DNA of 64,000 nucleotides from Helicobacter sp. 16-1353 (GCF_003288815.1 NZ_NHYM01000007.1:41108-105107), one strand, 5' to 3'. Shown: positions 26,497 to 36,386, counted from the first letter of the stretch. Made by a program: numbers and translations. Notes: generated by a model from the sequence alone, not told the origin.

Positions 26497-27810
26497 CTAA
26501 CTCCTTAAAATTTCTTTTAAATAGAATCTCAAATAAGGATATAGCTCATTTAAAAGTGGTCCTTTATGAGAACCTGTAAGCAAAAATCTAAGTGGATAAA
26601 ATAATGCCTTTCCATTAAGTTTGCAAATCTCACTTAATCTTGTTTTAAAAGCATTAAAATCGCCCAAACATTCATCATTTTGTTTTACTAATTCTAAAAT
26701 CACATCTCGTAAATATTGCATTTGTGCTTGAGATTCTGCATTTTCCTTGTCTAATGATTTAGGCTTAAAAATCAAATCAATCTTATCTCGTATTTCATTT
26801 AATGTGCTAGCTTCCTCTAGATAAATCTTTCCTAATGCACCAATGCTTAAATCATTAGATTCTAATAAAAATGCCATATCTTTTGGGCTTAATCTTTTTA
26901 GATGCTCTCTATTTATATAACGCAATTGGTCTATATCAAATTTCACAGGGGATTTTGATAAATTTTTCATATCAAACCATAAAATTGCCTCTTTAAGCGT
27001 AAAAATTTCATTCTTTGGTTTATTCCCCATTGAAAGCAAATAGTTTAAAATCGCATTTGGTAAATAGCCCTGCTCTAATAGCCATTTTACACTTGATTCA
27101 CATTCCCTTTTGCTCATCTTTTTGCCATCTTTATTTAAAATTATCGGCAAGTGTGCATATTTAATATCTTTTAGATAACCTATATATTGGCGAACTAGAA
27201 TCTGTTTTGGCGTGTTTGAAGTGTGGTCTTCGCCGCGGATAATGTAGCTTATATCATAAAGCATATCATCTGCACTACAAGCAAAATTATAAGTAGGAGT
27301 CAAATCATCTCTTATAATAACAAAACTATCAATTTCATTTTTATTAAATTTACATTCGCCTTTAATCTCATCAATAAATATTATAGAATCCTCTGCTCCC
27401 TTTAGGCGAATTGTAGGATTTGGATTAATATCCTTGCATATTTCTGCCCAAGAATCATCATATCTAAAAGCTATTCCATTTTTTATTGCTTCATCTTTTT
27501 TTTGAGATAGAAAATCTTTCGTGCAATAACAATAAAATGCTTTACCTTTTTTTATTAACTCATTTGCAATTATATTATGCTGTTTAAAATTATCACTTTG
27601 ATATACAAGTCTATCCCAAAATAATCCAAAAAGATTTAGAATCCCTAGAATCTCCTTATCTTTTCCTTCGATATTTCGTGCATTATCCGTATCTTCAATA
27701 CGAATTAAAAATTCCTCACCTGCTTGTTTTGCAATAATATAATTTAATATAGCAACGCGTAAATTTCCTATGTGCATATCGCCTGTTGGGCTTGGTGCAA
27801 AACGAAGCAT
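26497..27810 (-). CDS. gltX: Glutamyl-tRNA synthetase, probably the GltX2 (tRNA-Gln-charging) type
   Basis: This 437-residue class I synthetase has FAPSPTGDMHIGN (HIGH motif, residues 4-16) and KDGKKMSKRE (KMSKS, about 233). I start it at the ATG at 27810, which has GGAG 6 bp upstream, not at a TTG four codons earlier. H. pylori has two such enzymes. The one next to HP0644-slt, GltX2, is known to glutamylate tRNA-Gln for later amidation by GatCAB. The shared neighbourhood suggests the same role here. Confidence 0.92.
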   Translation of the reverse strand: MLRFAPSPTGDMHIGNLRVAILNYIIAKQAGEEFLIRIEDTDNARNIEGKDKEILGILNLFGLFWDRLVYQSDNFKQHNIIANELIKKGKAFYCYCTKDFLSQKKDEAIKNGIAFRYDDSWAEICKDINPNPTIRLKGAEDSIIFIDEIKGECKFNKNEIDSFVIIRDDLTPTYNFACSADDMLYDISYIIRGEDHTSNTPKQILVRQYIGYLKDIKYAHLPIILNKDGKKMSKRECESSVKWLLEQGYLPNAILNYLLSMGNKPKNEIFTLKEAILWFDMKNLSKSPVKFDIDQLRYINREHLKRLSPKDMAFLLESNDLSIGALGKIYLEEASTLNEIRDKIDLIFKPKSLDKENAESQAQMQYLRDVILELVKQNDECLGDFNAFKTRLSEICKLNGKALFYPLRFLLTGSHKGPLLNELYPYLRFYLKEILRS

Positions 27811-27902
27811 AAAAATCTCCAAATCTTATTATCTAAATAATTAAAATATTTTTTGTATTCTAACACAACTTTAAACAGCAAAGGGCTTATAAAAATATTA
27901 TC

Positions 27903-30518
27903 TTAGAATTTATCCTCAAACTCAACTTTTATCTTAATAAATTCATCTAAATTATCAACCAAAATATCAACTAATGATGCTTGAAATTGTATATCTCTAT
28001 TTTTTACCATATGTTCTACAACCTCTGGTATTGTCCACGCTTTTTTATAACATCTATCATTACTTAATGCATCAAATACATCGGCTACAGCAGTTATCCT
28101 ACCAAAAATTGGAATCTCTTCACCTTTTAATTTATTTGGGTAACCATTTCCATTCCACCATTCGTGATGGGTTAATGCTATTTGTGCAGAGGCTCTTAAT
28201 ATTGGTTTATCAGAAAAACAAAGCATATCATAGCCTTTTTGGGCGTGTGTTTTCATTATCTCAAATTCTTCATCTGTTAATTTACCCGGCTTATTCAATA
28301 TAGCATCTGGAATAGCAAGTTTGCCTATATCGTGCATTGGAGAAGCTAGTTTCAAAAGACTTGATTGCTCTTCGTCTAACCCATAAAGTTTAGCAAGCAA
28401 ATATGAATACTCTGCTACTCTTTTTATATGATTTCCTGTTTCTCTACTTCGCCCCTCGCTAATAGAGCCCATCGCATAAATAACTTCTTTTTGGACATTT
28501 TCCAACTCTTGCTGGATACTGAATAATTCTGTTACATTGTGTAAGATTCCAACAATTTCTTCATCATGTCGTTTAACATTAGAAATCTTAATCGCCATAA
28601 AATAACCTTGTAGATGGAGCTTATTGCCATTTCTATCAATACAAGGTAAATAAGTATTTATATATCCTTTATTTGCTAAGGTTTTTCGTATGTAATCTAT
28701 AAATTCATCAGTAGATGCCCTACTTTTATCTATAACGCTAGATATATGTTTGCCTATAAGACCTCCATTCAAATAGCCAAAAATTTCCTCACCTGCCTTA
28801 TTAACCTCAACAAAAACTTCTTGTTTAATCCTAACCATAGCAGTGCTTCTATCCAATAGAATCTGATATTCTTGGATAGTTCTATCTTTTTCAAACGAAA
28901 CCCCCATCAAAGCATCGATACTATGCTCAAGATTCTTCTTTTTGACTTCATATTCCGTAACATCGTCCATACTGCATATATACATCAATGTTCTATTACG
29001 AGAATCTACGATTGGTTTGATAGTAGTTTTGGTATAAAATATATGAGAATCTGCATCTCTATTTTTTAAGATACCTATCCAAATCTTGCCATTCTGTATA
29101 TCATTCCATATAATATTTGTGATTTCGTCTGCATTATCCTTAATAATATATGATAATTTTTTGCCAATTATTTGCGACCTTTTATATTTAGAGATATTAA
29201 AGAATAATTTATTTGCATTGATAATATCTCCTTTAAGATTCATATAGATTAATATAGAACTCTCTTCTAATAATTCTTTATATTGCTTAAAAATCTTAAC
29301 CATTTCTGTATAGTCATCATTTGCTACAGAAACTAAATGACTTAAGCTATTGACAATAAAATCCAATCTATTAGATTCTCCAACAACTTCTCTTATGGTG
29401 TTGGTTTTTGGCTCATCTATGCCCTCGCTTAATGCAACAAAAGAATTTGTAACATTTAAGACATAGTTTTTATTACATTTATGAAAAAATTCTCCATAAG
29501 TGAAAAATCCGCTTGTCGGTGCTATATTATTAAATGTGGCAATCTCATAATCAAGCATAGATGATTTAAAGTATGTATATCTAGCAATACAAGAATATAT
29601 ATAAATACCATCGATGTTTAAATTTCCTAGATTATTAGCAATCTCTACTAGCTTACTTTTTGTATTTATTATAGAGCCTATGCCAAATCTAACTTTTGTG
29701 CCTTTTTTTACATCTCCTGCATATTGTATAGAGCCATCATCATAAACTGCAATAGCTGCTCTACCTATAAATAAATCATTTTCATAAAATGTAAGGGGAA
29801 ACTCAAAACCACTTGATGGAAGATTATCAGCAGCTATATCTCCTAGATATTTTCTATATATTTCTTTAGCAGGAATATTATTTATTGTATGGATTATTCC
29901 ACCGGGAGATGAATCTGTAACACTCATATCAATACCAATTCCCAGCCACTCAAAAATAGAATTCGTATAAATTTGCAAATCACTAGAATACAATGCAGCA
30001 CAAACCACTACCATATCGTTTGTGCCAGATTTATCACCAATAAATATTTTACTAAAACTTAAATCATCTCCAGCATTTCCGCCGGCTATTGTAAGTTGTG
30101 GGGCGATTTGCGTGATTTCATCTAATAAATTTGTGGCATTGACTTTAAGTGTGCTATTAAAAATAATCAAAAGTTTTATTTTGTCATTTATTAATTGGTT
30201 ATTAATATCCTGTGCTATTTGTTTGCAATCTGTAGTCTTAAATCCAAGTGTTTTTATACTTGTTTTTTGAAATATAGATACACAAATAGTAATACTCTGC
30301 TCATAAAAATTCCCATCGCTAATCTCTGCTGCTGATGAAGTTAGCAGAATCTCACTATGTGGCAATATTGTATTAATGGATTTTATTAGTTGATTTGCAA
30401 GTTCTTCATCTTGCAGACCACAAAAAATTTGTATAAGAATATTAGATTCTGTAATACAAGATTCTAATTTGGCTTTGAGTTTATCATCATTCTCGTATAT
30501 AAAACTAAAAACTCGCAA
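27903..30518 (-). CDS. FIST-PAS-PAS-HD-GYP signalling protein
   Basis: This 871-residue protein has no clear membrane segment. Residues about 1-375 form FIST N and C domains (small-ligand sensors), with LLTSSAAEISDG and an AGGNAGDD loop. Two PAS domains follow (about 420-525 and 550-665). The C terminus (about 680-860) is an HD-GYP phosphodiesterase with ETGNHIKR, MHDIGKLAIPD, MKTHA, HHEWWNGNGYP and VADVFDAL, so the metal-binding and GYP residues are all present. It is predicted to hydrolyse cyclic-di-GMP or a related dinucleotide. It follows the histidine kinase gene by 11 bp and is probably co-transcribed. Confidence 0.88.
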   Translation of the reverse strand: MRVFSFIYENDDKLKAKLESCITESNILIQIFCGLQDEELANQLIKSINTILPHSEILLTSSAAEISDGNFYEQSITICVSIFQKTSIKTLGFKTTDCKQIAQDINNQLINDKIKLLIIFNSTLKVNATNLLDEITQIAPQLTIAGGNAGDDLSFSKIFIGDKSGTNDMVVVCAALYSSDLQIYTNSIFEWLGIGIDMSVTDSSPGGIIHTINNIPAKEIYRKYLGDIAADNLPSSGFEFPLTFYENDLFIGRAAIAVYDDGSIQYAGDVKKGTKVRFGIGSIINTKSKLVEIANNLGNLNIDGIYIYSCIARYTYFKSSMLDYEIATFNNIAPTSGFFTYGEFFHKCNKNYVLNVTNSFVALSEGIDEPKTNTIREVVGESNRLDFIVNSLSHLVSVANDDYTEMVKIFKQYKELLEESSILIYMNLKGDIINANKLFFNISKYKRSQIIGKKLSYIIKDNADEITNIIWNDIQNGKIWIGILKNRDADSHIFYTKTTIKPIVDSRNRTLMYICSMDDVTEYEVKKKNLEHSIDALMGVSFEKDRTIQEYQILLDRSTAMVRIKQEVFVEVNKAGEEIFGYLNGGLIGKHISSVIDKSRASTDEFIDYIRKTLANKGYINTYLPCIDRNGNKLHLQGYFMAIKISNVKRHDEEIVGILHNVTELFSIQQELENVQKEVIYAMGSISEGRSRETGNHIKRVAEYSYLLAKLYGLDEEQSSLLKLASPMHDIGKLAIPDAILNKPGKLTDEEFEIMKTHAQKGYDMLCFSDKPILRASAQIALTHHEWWNGNGYPNKLKGEEIPIFGRITAVADVFDALSNDRCYKKAWTIPEVVEHMVKNRDIQFQASLVDILVDNLDEFIKIKVEFEDKF

Positions 30519-30529
30519 AAAATTCTCCC

Positions 30530-31714
30530 TTAAAATCTAATATAGAAAATATGTTCTTCATTATTATAACAATATTCTATACTCATCTTGTGTAGTTCAA
30601 TAATCTCACTTACAATGGATAATCCAAGTCCATAGCCACTTTTTGTAATATCTCCACGATAAAATGGCTCAAAATAATATGAAATATCATTTTCTAGCGG
30701 TTTGCCTTTATTGCGAAACATTATGCCATTTTCACTTAACTCAATATTGACAATGCCATCATCGCCGTATTTAATCGCATTTTCTATTAGGTTTTTTATG
30801 GCAATTGATAGTAGATGCATATCGCCTTTTATCTTAATGCTTTTAATAATATTTAGCTTTATCTTTTGATTTTCTATATCTTTAAGTGCTTCAAAAAGAA
30901 TGCTTTCGCTTAAAAATTCATCAAAATGTAGTTTAAAGCCACCTTCTTGAATCCTTTCATACTCAAGCATATTTTGACTTATTCTATCAAGTGAATTAAT
31001 ATATCGCTTTAAATCATTTTTTAGCTCGTCGCCATCTTTTAAACTAAGCGATAATTTTATTTTTGCTAGTGGAGTTTTAAGCTCGTGGGCGATATTTCGC
31101 GTGATTAATTCTCTTGCTTTTATGAGACGAGAGATTTTTTCATTCATTTCATTAAATGTTTGCATTAAGCGACTAATTTCATCATTTTGATTAATCTTTA
31201 ACATTTTGGCATAGATTCCACCTTTTAGCTCATTTATAGCGTAACGAAGCCTATTTAAAGGTCTTAAAACTTGATGAAATAAGAAAAATGAAAGAAGCAT
31301 AATTATGCTTAATTGAAATAATAAAATTAGAATCTTGTAGTTATTCCAAGCATTATTATCTATGATTTTCACGAAATTAATTGTATCTTCTAAAAATGTT
31401 ATACTAAATCCAATAAAAGAATCATATGTAAAAATCTTAAAATACAATATATCATTAAAGCTTTCATATAATATTTGTGTATTTTTAGGGATTTTTTCCA
31501 TTTGGGTATATCCAAAACCATTCCCAATTTTATAAACAGCGTCAAGATTCCCACTTAAATAATAAGGAATGAGAATCTGTGCAAATACTATCATTTCATT
31601 TTGAAGTCGCTTGGTTTCGCTATCCTGCATCATTTTATTTGTTTGTATAAAAAATGCGATAGTAACAAAAAATAATATAAAAATTAAAATGATAAATTTA
31701 TATTTTAGCTGCAA
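30530..31714 (-). CDS. Membrane sensor histidine kinase
   Basis: This 394-residue protein has two transmembrane helices (about residues 7-24 and 133-157) around a periplasmic sensor of about 110 residues. A HAMP region follows, then the phosphoacceptor box NIAHELKTPLAKIK (His about residue 210) and the ATPase domain with NLIENAIKYGDDG (N box) and GYGLGLSIV (G2 box). It overlaps its response regulator by 10 bp. The organisation resembles the acid-responsive ArsS of H. pylori, but the sensed signal cannot be read. A Spy/CpxP-like protein gene in the operon suggests envelope stress. Confidence 0.92.
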   Translation of the reverse strand: MQLKYKFIILIFILFFVTIAFFIQTNKMMQDSETKRLQNEMIVFAQILIPYYLSGNLDAVYKIGNGFGYTQMEKIPKNTQILYESFNDILYFKIFTYDSFIGFSITFLEDTINFVKIIDNNAWNNYKILILLFQLSIIMLLSFFLFHQVLRPLNRLRYAINELKGGIYAKMLKINQNDEISRLMQTFNEMNEKISRLIKARELITRNIAHELKTPLAKIKLSLSLKDGDELKNDLKRYINSLDRISQNMLEYERIQEGGFKLHFDEFLSESILFEALKDIENQKIKLNIIKSIKIKGDMHLLSIAIKNLIENAIKYGDDGIVNIELSENGIMFRNKGKPLENDISYYFEPFYRGDITKSGYGLGLSIVSEIIELHKMSIEYCYNNEEHIFYIRF

Positions 31715-32376
31715 AATTTATAGCCTATTCCCCAAACAGATTGTATAAATTTCGGCTCTTTTGCATTGTCATTTATCTTGAAACGAATATTTCTTATATG
31801 GGTATCAATACTTCTAAGGGTAGAATCTTCATTTATCGCACTAATACTATTTGCTATTTGCTCTCTACTCATAGGTTTTTGCCTATTTTCTATCAAAAAT
31901 AATAAAATATCAAATTCTGTTGGGGTCAAATCCACATTCATTCCATCGACTACAACTGCCCTTTGCTCGATATTTATCGACATATTATCAAATTCCAAAT
32001 TTTTTGGCTTTAATCGCCTAAGAAGTGCATTAACCCTTGCTAAAAGCTCCACAGGTTCATATGGCTTTGCTAGATAATCATCAGCACCTTTTTCAAAACC
32101 CTCGACTTTATTATAAATATCGCCCCTTGCACTTGAGATTATTATCGGCACTTGGGTGATTTGGCGAATCTTTTTGCATAGCTTAAATCCGTCCATCTCT
32201 GGCAAGGTCAAATCTAAAATGATTAAATCAATATTATCTTTCCCCTCTAAAATCTCCAATGCTTTACTTGGCGAATGTGTAGCTATAACCTCATATTTTG
32301 ATTGCGTCAAATAAGCCACAATTAGACTTTGCATCTCTAAATCATCTTCTACTAATAATAGTTTATGCATTTTCAC
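31705..32376 (-). CDS. OmpR/PhoB family response regulator
   Basis: This 223-residue protein has a receiver domain with the acidic pair in LLLVEDDLEM, phosphoacceptor Asp in LIILDLTLPEMDGF (about residue 54) and the conserved Lys in AKPYEP. A winged-helix DNA-binding domain follows (VDLTPTEFDILLFLIENR, ending VWGIGYKF). It overlaps the histidine kinase gene and lies 14 bp after the Spy/CpxP-like gene, so the operon is sensor accessory, regulator, kinase, then HD-GYP protein. Confidence 0.93.
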   Translation of the reverse strand: MKMHKLLLVEDDLEMQSLIVAYLTQSKYEVIATHSPSKALEILEGKDNIDLIILDLTLPEMDGFKLCKKIRQITQVPIIISSARGDIYNKVEGFEKGADDYLAKPYEPVELLARVNALLRRLKPKNLEFDNMSINIEQRAVVVDGMNVDLTPTEFDILLFLIENRQKPMSREQIANSISAINEDSTLRSIDTHIRNIRFKINDNAKEPKFIQSVWGIGYKFCS

Positions 32377-32390
32377 TCCAAATTTGATTT

Positions 32391-32897
32391 TTATTCTCTA
32401 AAAATTATTTTTCTTGCATTGTCAAAATTTTCAAGATTATACTTTTTAAAGTCTTTTTCTCCAAATATATTATTTTCAAATTCCTGCTTTTGGAATTTAT
32501 CATCTAATCTATCTTGCGGAATCCTATTGATACTTTCACGCTCTCTTATTTTCTTTACAAATAATTCTCGTTGCTTTTTATCCAAGATTTCATAAACTGA
32601 TATTAAAAAGTTTTGGTCTGCTCGAAATCTATCATTTGCTAGATTTAAGCCTTTTGTTATTTCATTGGAATCCTTATCTAATAAAGATTTAGAAAAGCTT
32701 TCCATAATTTGATTATTGTTTTCTTTAGAATCAACATACCATTGCTTTAAAAAAATATGATGTTTTCTAATAATATTTTTTATTTGATTTTGTTGCTCTC
32801 TAGAAAGTTTTAATTCTTTTAATTCTATATAAACATTACCCAAAAAGTCCGCATTCAAAGTTGTAAAAATACAAATTAAAACTAATGCAAATCTCAT
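32391..32897 (-). CDS. Spy/CpxP-like periplasmic protein
   Basis: This 168-residue protein begins with a signal peptide (MRFALVLICIFTTLNA). The mature part is helical and charged: LKLSREQQNQIKNII near residue 34 resembles the LTxxQ motif region of Spy and CpxP, and ILDKKQRELFVKKI (about 105) the second LTxxQ-like element. Such proteins are periplasmic chaperones or inhibitors of a cognate histidine kinase. Its place just upstream of a two-component pair strengthens the assignment. Confidence 0.72.
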   Translation of the reverse strand: MRFALVLICIFTTLNADFLGNVYIELKELKLSREQQNQIKNIIRKHHIFLKQWYVDSKENNNQIMESFSKSLLDKDSNEITKGLNLANDRFRADQNFLISVYEILDKKQRELFVKKIRERESINRIPQDRLDDKFQKQEFENNIFGEKDFKKYNLENFDNARKIIFRE

Positions 32898-32967
32898 TGT
32901 TATCTTCTTTAATAAATTTTATTTGTTTTGATTATAAAAAAAATTATTAATTTTTAGTTAAGTTCAA

Positions 32968-34026
32968 TTAAGTTAGTTTCAAACCACGAAATTTAATAAT
33001 TTTAGCATACATAAACAAATACATACATATAAATACAAATATCAAAATCATCAATATAATAATATTATCATAAAATAAAATTGGTAAAAAAATAAAAGGG
33101 ATATTAAAAATCCAAATCAATATAGAAGTTTTATAGTTTGAGCGAGTTATTCTTTTATAAACTAGCATATGAAAATGCACACTATCTGGCTCCATTGCGG
33201 ACATTTCCCTTAAAAACTTTTTACGATATATGGAAAATAAAACCTCAAAAATAGGATAAATCATAATACAAACACCATACCACGCACTAACTTTCTTACC
33301 GCCATCTTGCGTTAATGTAATAAGTAAAAATGCCATAAGAAATCCAAGCAAATATGCTCCGCCATCACCAAGAAAAATTTTTCCTTTAGGGAAGTTTAAT
33401 AGCAAAAAACCCAAGATTCCACCGATTAAAGCAATGCTAATATAGAAAATATCAATTTGTCCAACCATATAACTCACACAAGCAATGCTTATCAAAACAA
33501 GAATGCTAAATCCGCCAGCCAAACCATTAAACCCATCGATAATGTTAATCGCATTTATAATCCCAACAATACAAAATATACTAAAAATAATCCCAAAATA
33601 ATATGGAATCTCAAATCCCACATCAGTAATCACACAATCATATAAATAAATCACGCTAACAGCACCCAATATTTGCAATAAGAGTCGCTTTTTAGGGCTT
33701 AATGAATTATGTAAATCTTCTAAGATTCCACTTAAAAAAACTAATATTATAGGAATTAGAAGCAATAAAAATCCATATTGTAATCCAAATAAAATAGCAA
33801 TAAACAAAGAGCATAGGATTCCAATCCCACCACCTCTAGGAATATCGCCATAATGCATCTTTTGTGGCTTAAGAGTAGAATCTAAATCAAGCAAAATGCC
33901 TTTTTGTTTTGTGTATTTAATAATAATAATATCAATTATAAATGCTATAAAAAGACAGATAAAAAATATTTCTACAAAAAATACAATCTCATAAAATTTA
34001 AACATAGCTTGTTTTCCTTCATTCAA
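32968..34026 (-). CDS. Undecaprenyl-phosphate sugar-1-phosphate transferase (WecA/MraY family)
   Basis: This 352-residue protein has about ten transmembrane helices. Family motifs are HYGDIPRGGGIGIL (about residue 54), INIIDGFNGLAGG (about 158) and KIFLGDGGAYLLGF (about 217), followed by HFHMLVYKR, like the His-rich loop of WecA. It would load GlcNAc-1-P or a similar sugar on undecaprenyl phosphate to start O-antigen or another surface glycan. It lies 20 bp downstream of galE, suggesting that the epimerase supplies its or a later sugar. Confidence 0.88.
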   Translation of the reverse strand: MNEGKQAMFKFYEIVFFVEIFFICLFIAFIIDIIIIKYTKQKGILLDLDSTLKPQKMHYGDIPRGGGIGILCSLFIAILFGLQYGFLLLLIPIILVFLSGILEDLHNSLSPKKRLLLQILGAVSVIYLYDCVITDVGFEIPYYFGIIFSIFCIVGIINAINIIDGFNGLAGGFSILVLISIACVSYMVGQIDIFYISIALIGGILGFLLLNFPKGKIFLGDGGAYLLGFLMAFLLITLTQDGGKKVSAWYGVCIMIYPIFEVLFSIYRKKFLREMSAMEPDSVHFHMLVYKRITRSNYKTSILIWIFNIPFIFLPILFYDNIIILMILIFVFICMYLFMYAKIIKFRGLKLT

Positions 34027-34046
34027 ATACTAGATTCCAAAAGATT

Positions 34047-35066
34047 TTAGTTGATTAACTCCCATTGATAAGCACTATTGATAATGGTTTTTAGATTATT
34101 ATATTTAGGTCGCCAAGAAGTTAGCGATAGAATCTTAGCATTATTTGATATTAAATTTGCAGGGTCTCCATCTCTACGAGGTGCTTCTATTGTCTTAAAA
34201 TCCACATTAGAAACCTCTTTTACAGCAGATATTACCTCTTTTACACTATAGCCTTTTCCATATCCTACATTAAAAATTTCACTTTTATTATGTTTATATA
34301 AAAATTCATAGGCACTTAAATGTGCTAAAGCTAAGTCATCAATATACACATAATCCCTTATACAACTTCCATCTTTAGTATTATAATCGCTACCAAAAAT
34401 ACTTACACTTTCTCTTTTCCCCGCAGCACATTCACAAGCAACTTTTATTAGGTGAGTGGCATTTTTACTTCTTTGTCCAAGCCCTTTTTTATCTTTATAA
34501 TTATTATCACACAATGCCCCTGCGACATTAAAATAACGCAAAGCAACATAATTAAAATCTCTATATGCAAAAGATACATCTCTTAGTATAATTTCGCTCA
34601 TCATTTTTGAGCTACCATAGGGATTTATAGGCAAAAGCGGAGCATTCTCTGTAACAGGAATCTCATTTGGCTCACCATAAACAGCCGCCGTAGAGCTAAA
34701 TATAAATTTATTGATATTATATTCGATGCAAAGAGATATTAACGCTAATGTATTTTTAGTGTTATTATCATAATATAAAAGTGGTTTTACAACAGATTCG
34801 GGGACGATTAAAGACGCAGCAAAATGCACAACACAATCAAAATTATTATTTTTAAAAAGCTCTCTTAAAGCTACATTATCACTCAAATCAATCTTGATAA
34901 ATGAGATTCTATCTCCAAATGTGGATTCTAAGAATTGGATATTCTCTATAAAACCACTACTTAAATTATCTATTATTACTATATTGCAATTCGTATTTTT
35001 TAAAAAATAATACGCTGTAGTAGAGCCTATATAGCCAGCTGCACCAGTAAATAATATATTTTGCAA
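34047..35066 (-). CDS. galE: UDP-glucose 4-epimerase
   Basis: This 339-residue extended SDR protein interconverts UDP-glucose and UDP-galactose, or the N-acetyl forms. ILFTGAAGYIGSTTAYYFL has the NAD-binding GxxGxxG, FSSTAAVYGEP precedes the catalytic YGSSK (about residue 148), and RYFNVAGA is typical of GalE. The product probably feeds LPS or O-antigen synthesis together with the WecA-like enzyme encoded just downstream. Confidence 0.93.
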   Translation of the reverse strand: MQNILFTGAAGYIGSTTAYYFLKNTNCNIVIIDNLSSGFIENIQFLESTFGDRISFIKIDLSDNVALRELFKNNNFDCVVHFAASLIVPESVVKPLLYYDNNTKNTLALISLCIEYNINKFIFSSTAAVYGEPNEIPVTENAPLLPINPYGSSKMMSEIILRDVSFAYRDFNYVALRYFNVAGALCDNNYKDKKGLGQRSKNATHLIKVACECAAGKRESVSIFGSDYNTKDGSCIRDYVYIDDLALAHLSAYEFLYKHNKSEIFNVGYGKGYSVKEVISAVKEVSNVDFKTIEAPRRDGDPANLISNNAKILSLTSWRPKYNNLKTIINSAYQWELIN

Positions 35067-35260
35067 AATAAGCCTTTAATCTAAAATTTCACAATTATAC
35101 AATAAGTTTCAACCCTTAAATATTAAACACATCTTAAGTATAAAAATACAAAATTGTTACATTTATTAGTTAGAATATTAATAATTAAAATTAAATAAAG
35201 TAAGATTTAATATATTTTAATTTATAAACTTCTAATCAAATAAAATAAAAAGGCAGGAAA

Positions 35261-35719
35261 ATGGAAGATATTTTTGACCGGAAATCACTTAGTATGACGA
35301 TTTTGATGACTCCAGAACTATCAAATTTTAGTGGAGTTGTGCATGGCGGACATTTACTTAGAATGCTAGACCAAGTTGCATATGCGTGTGCGACGCGATA
35401 TTGCGGAGTAGATGTGGTAACTGTGTATGTCGATAATGTAAGCTTCAAGCAACCAATCCCAATAGGCAATCTCGTAACATTTTTAGCAAGAGTGAATTAC
35501 ACGGGCAAAACCTCAATGGAAGTTGGCATAAAAGTAATTAGCGAGGATATAAAAAACCGCACGGCGACACATACAAATAGTTGCTATTTTACTATGGTAG
35601 CTTTAGACCCAGATGGAACTCCGCTTGAAATAGACCAATTAACCCCAACAAGCAAAACAGATATAAGACGATATGAAGCCGCTAAGCGAAGAAAGCAAGT
35701 AAGGGCTAATAAAAAATAA
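35261..35719 (+). CDS. Hotdog-fold acyl-CoA thioesterase
   Basis: This 152-residue protein belongs to the YciA/acyl-CoA hydrolase group. VVHGGHLLRMLDQVAYACA (about residues 26-44) is the hotdog helix with the catalytic Asp, followed by VDNVSFKQPIPIGNLVTF. It hydrolyses acyl-CoA esters in the cytosol; the preferred chain length is not evident. An AGGCAGGAAA stretch precedes the ATG. It converges with recO. Confidence 0.88.
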   Translation: MEDIFDRKSLSMTILMTPELSNFSGVVHGGHLLRMLDQVAYACATRYCGVDVVTVYVDNVSFKQPIPIGNLVTFLARVNYTGKTSMEVGIKVISEDIKNRTATHTNSCYFTMVALDPDGTPLEIDQLTPTSKTDIRRYEAAKRRKQVRANKK

Positions 35720-35732
35720 TTGAGATTCTAAG

Positions 35733-35760
35733 AGGATTTAAGATATTGCTATTTTAAATC
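35733..35760. terminator. Putative bidirectional terminator between the thioesterase gene and recO
   Basis: GGATTTAA at 35733-35740 pairs with TTAAATCC at 35753-35760 around a 12-nt loop. It overlaps the recO stop and lies just past the thioesterase stop, where a shared terminator is expected. The stem is AT-rich and weak. Confidence 0.4.
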
Positions 35761-36386
35761 CCTAAAAGAAGCACATTTAAGAGATAATCCACTTCATTAT
35801 TGCTTAAAAATACACTTCGCTTATCTCTTAAAAAATCGAAAAATAAATCCTTATCGATTGTTTGCGAATCTTCTAATAAACAATGATTATGAGCACATAA
35901 AAAACCCCTTGTAACAGCAACTTTAGAATCTAATTGTTTATTACAAATAAAACAACTATCTTCAATATTAAGTCTTCCCTCAAATGCCAAGAGGTTTGCG
36001 TATATTTCTATCAAAACACGATTTGGTGATTGCTTGCTTAAAAACAATGCTCCATTATTAAGTAAATTAAAATAAAACTCTGGAATCTCTTCTGTATCTC
36101 GCAAATGTTTATTTAGTAGTTTTAAAAGTTGCTGCCAATAATAAAGCCTTGTATAGTCATTTTCCCAAACAAAACCAAGTTGCACAATATTTCGCATTTT
36201 TGGTATAAATTGACCGCTATATTCTATATCAAAATCAACCTTTCTACCAATATTTATAATACTATGCCTAAGTCCGTAGAATCTATATAGATGTAGAAAT
36301 TTTGTCTTTGTTATAATTTGGACAATAATATCCTCATTTTTCAACTTTGTTATTCCACTTATAAATCCTTGCAAAAAACTCTCCAT
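35754..36386 (-). CDS. recO: DNA repair protein RecO (Campylobacterota type)
   Basis: This 210-residue protein is somewhat short for RecO but matches the reduced Campylobacterota form. The N-terminal OB-like domain includes TKFLHLYRFYGLRHS, and the C-terminal part has a four-Cys zinc site, CFICNKQL then FLCAHNHC. RecO loads RecA on SSB-coated gaps. In H. pylori recO lies next to accD and rlmH, as it nearly does here. It diverges from the phosphatase gene with 61 bp between starts. Confidence 0.85.
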   Translation of the reverse strand: MESFLQGFISGITKLKNEDIIVQIITKTKFLHLYRFYGLRHSIINIGRKVDFDIEYSGQFIPKMRNIVQLGFVWENDYTRLYYWQQLLKLLNKHLRDTEEIPEFYFNLLNNGALFLSKQSPNRVLIEIYANLLAFEGRLNIEDSCFICNKQLDSKVAVTRGFLCAHNHCLLEDSQTIDKDLFFDFLRDKRSVFLSNNEVDYLLNVLLLGI

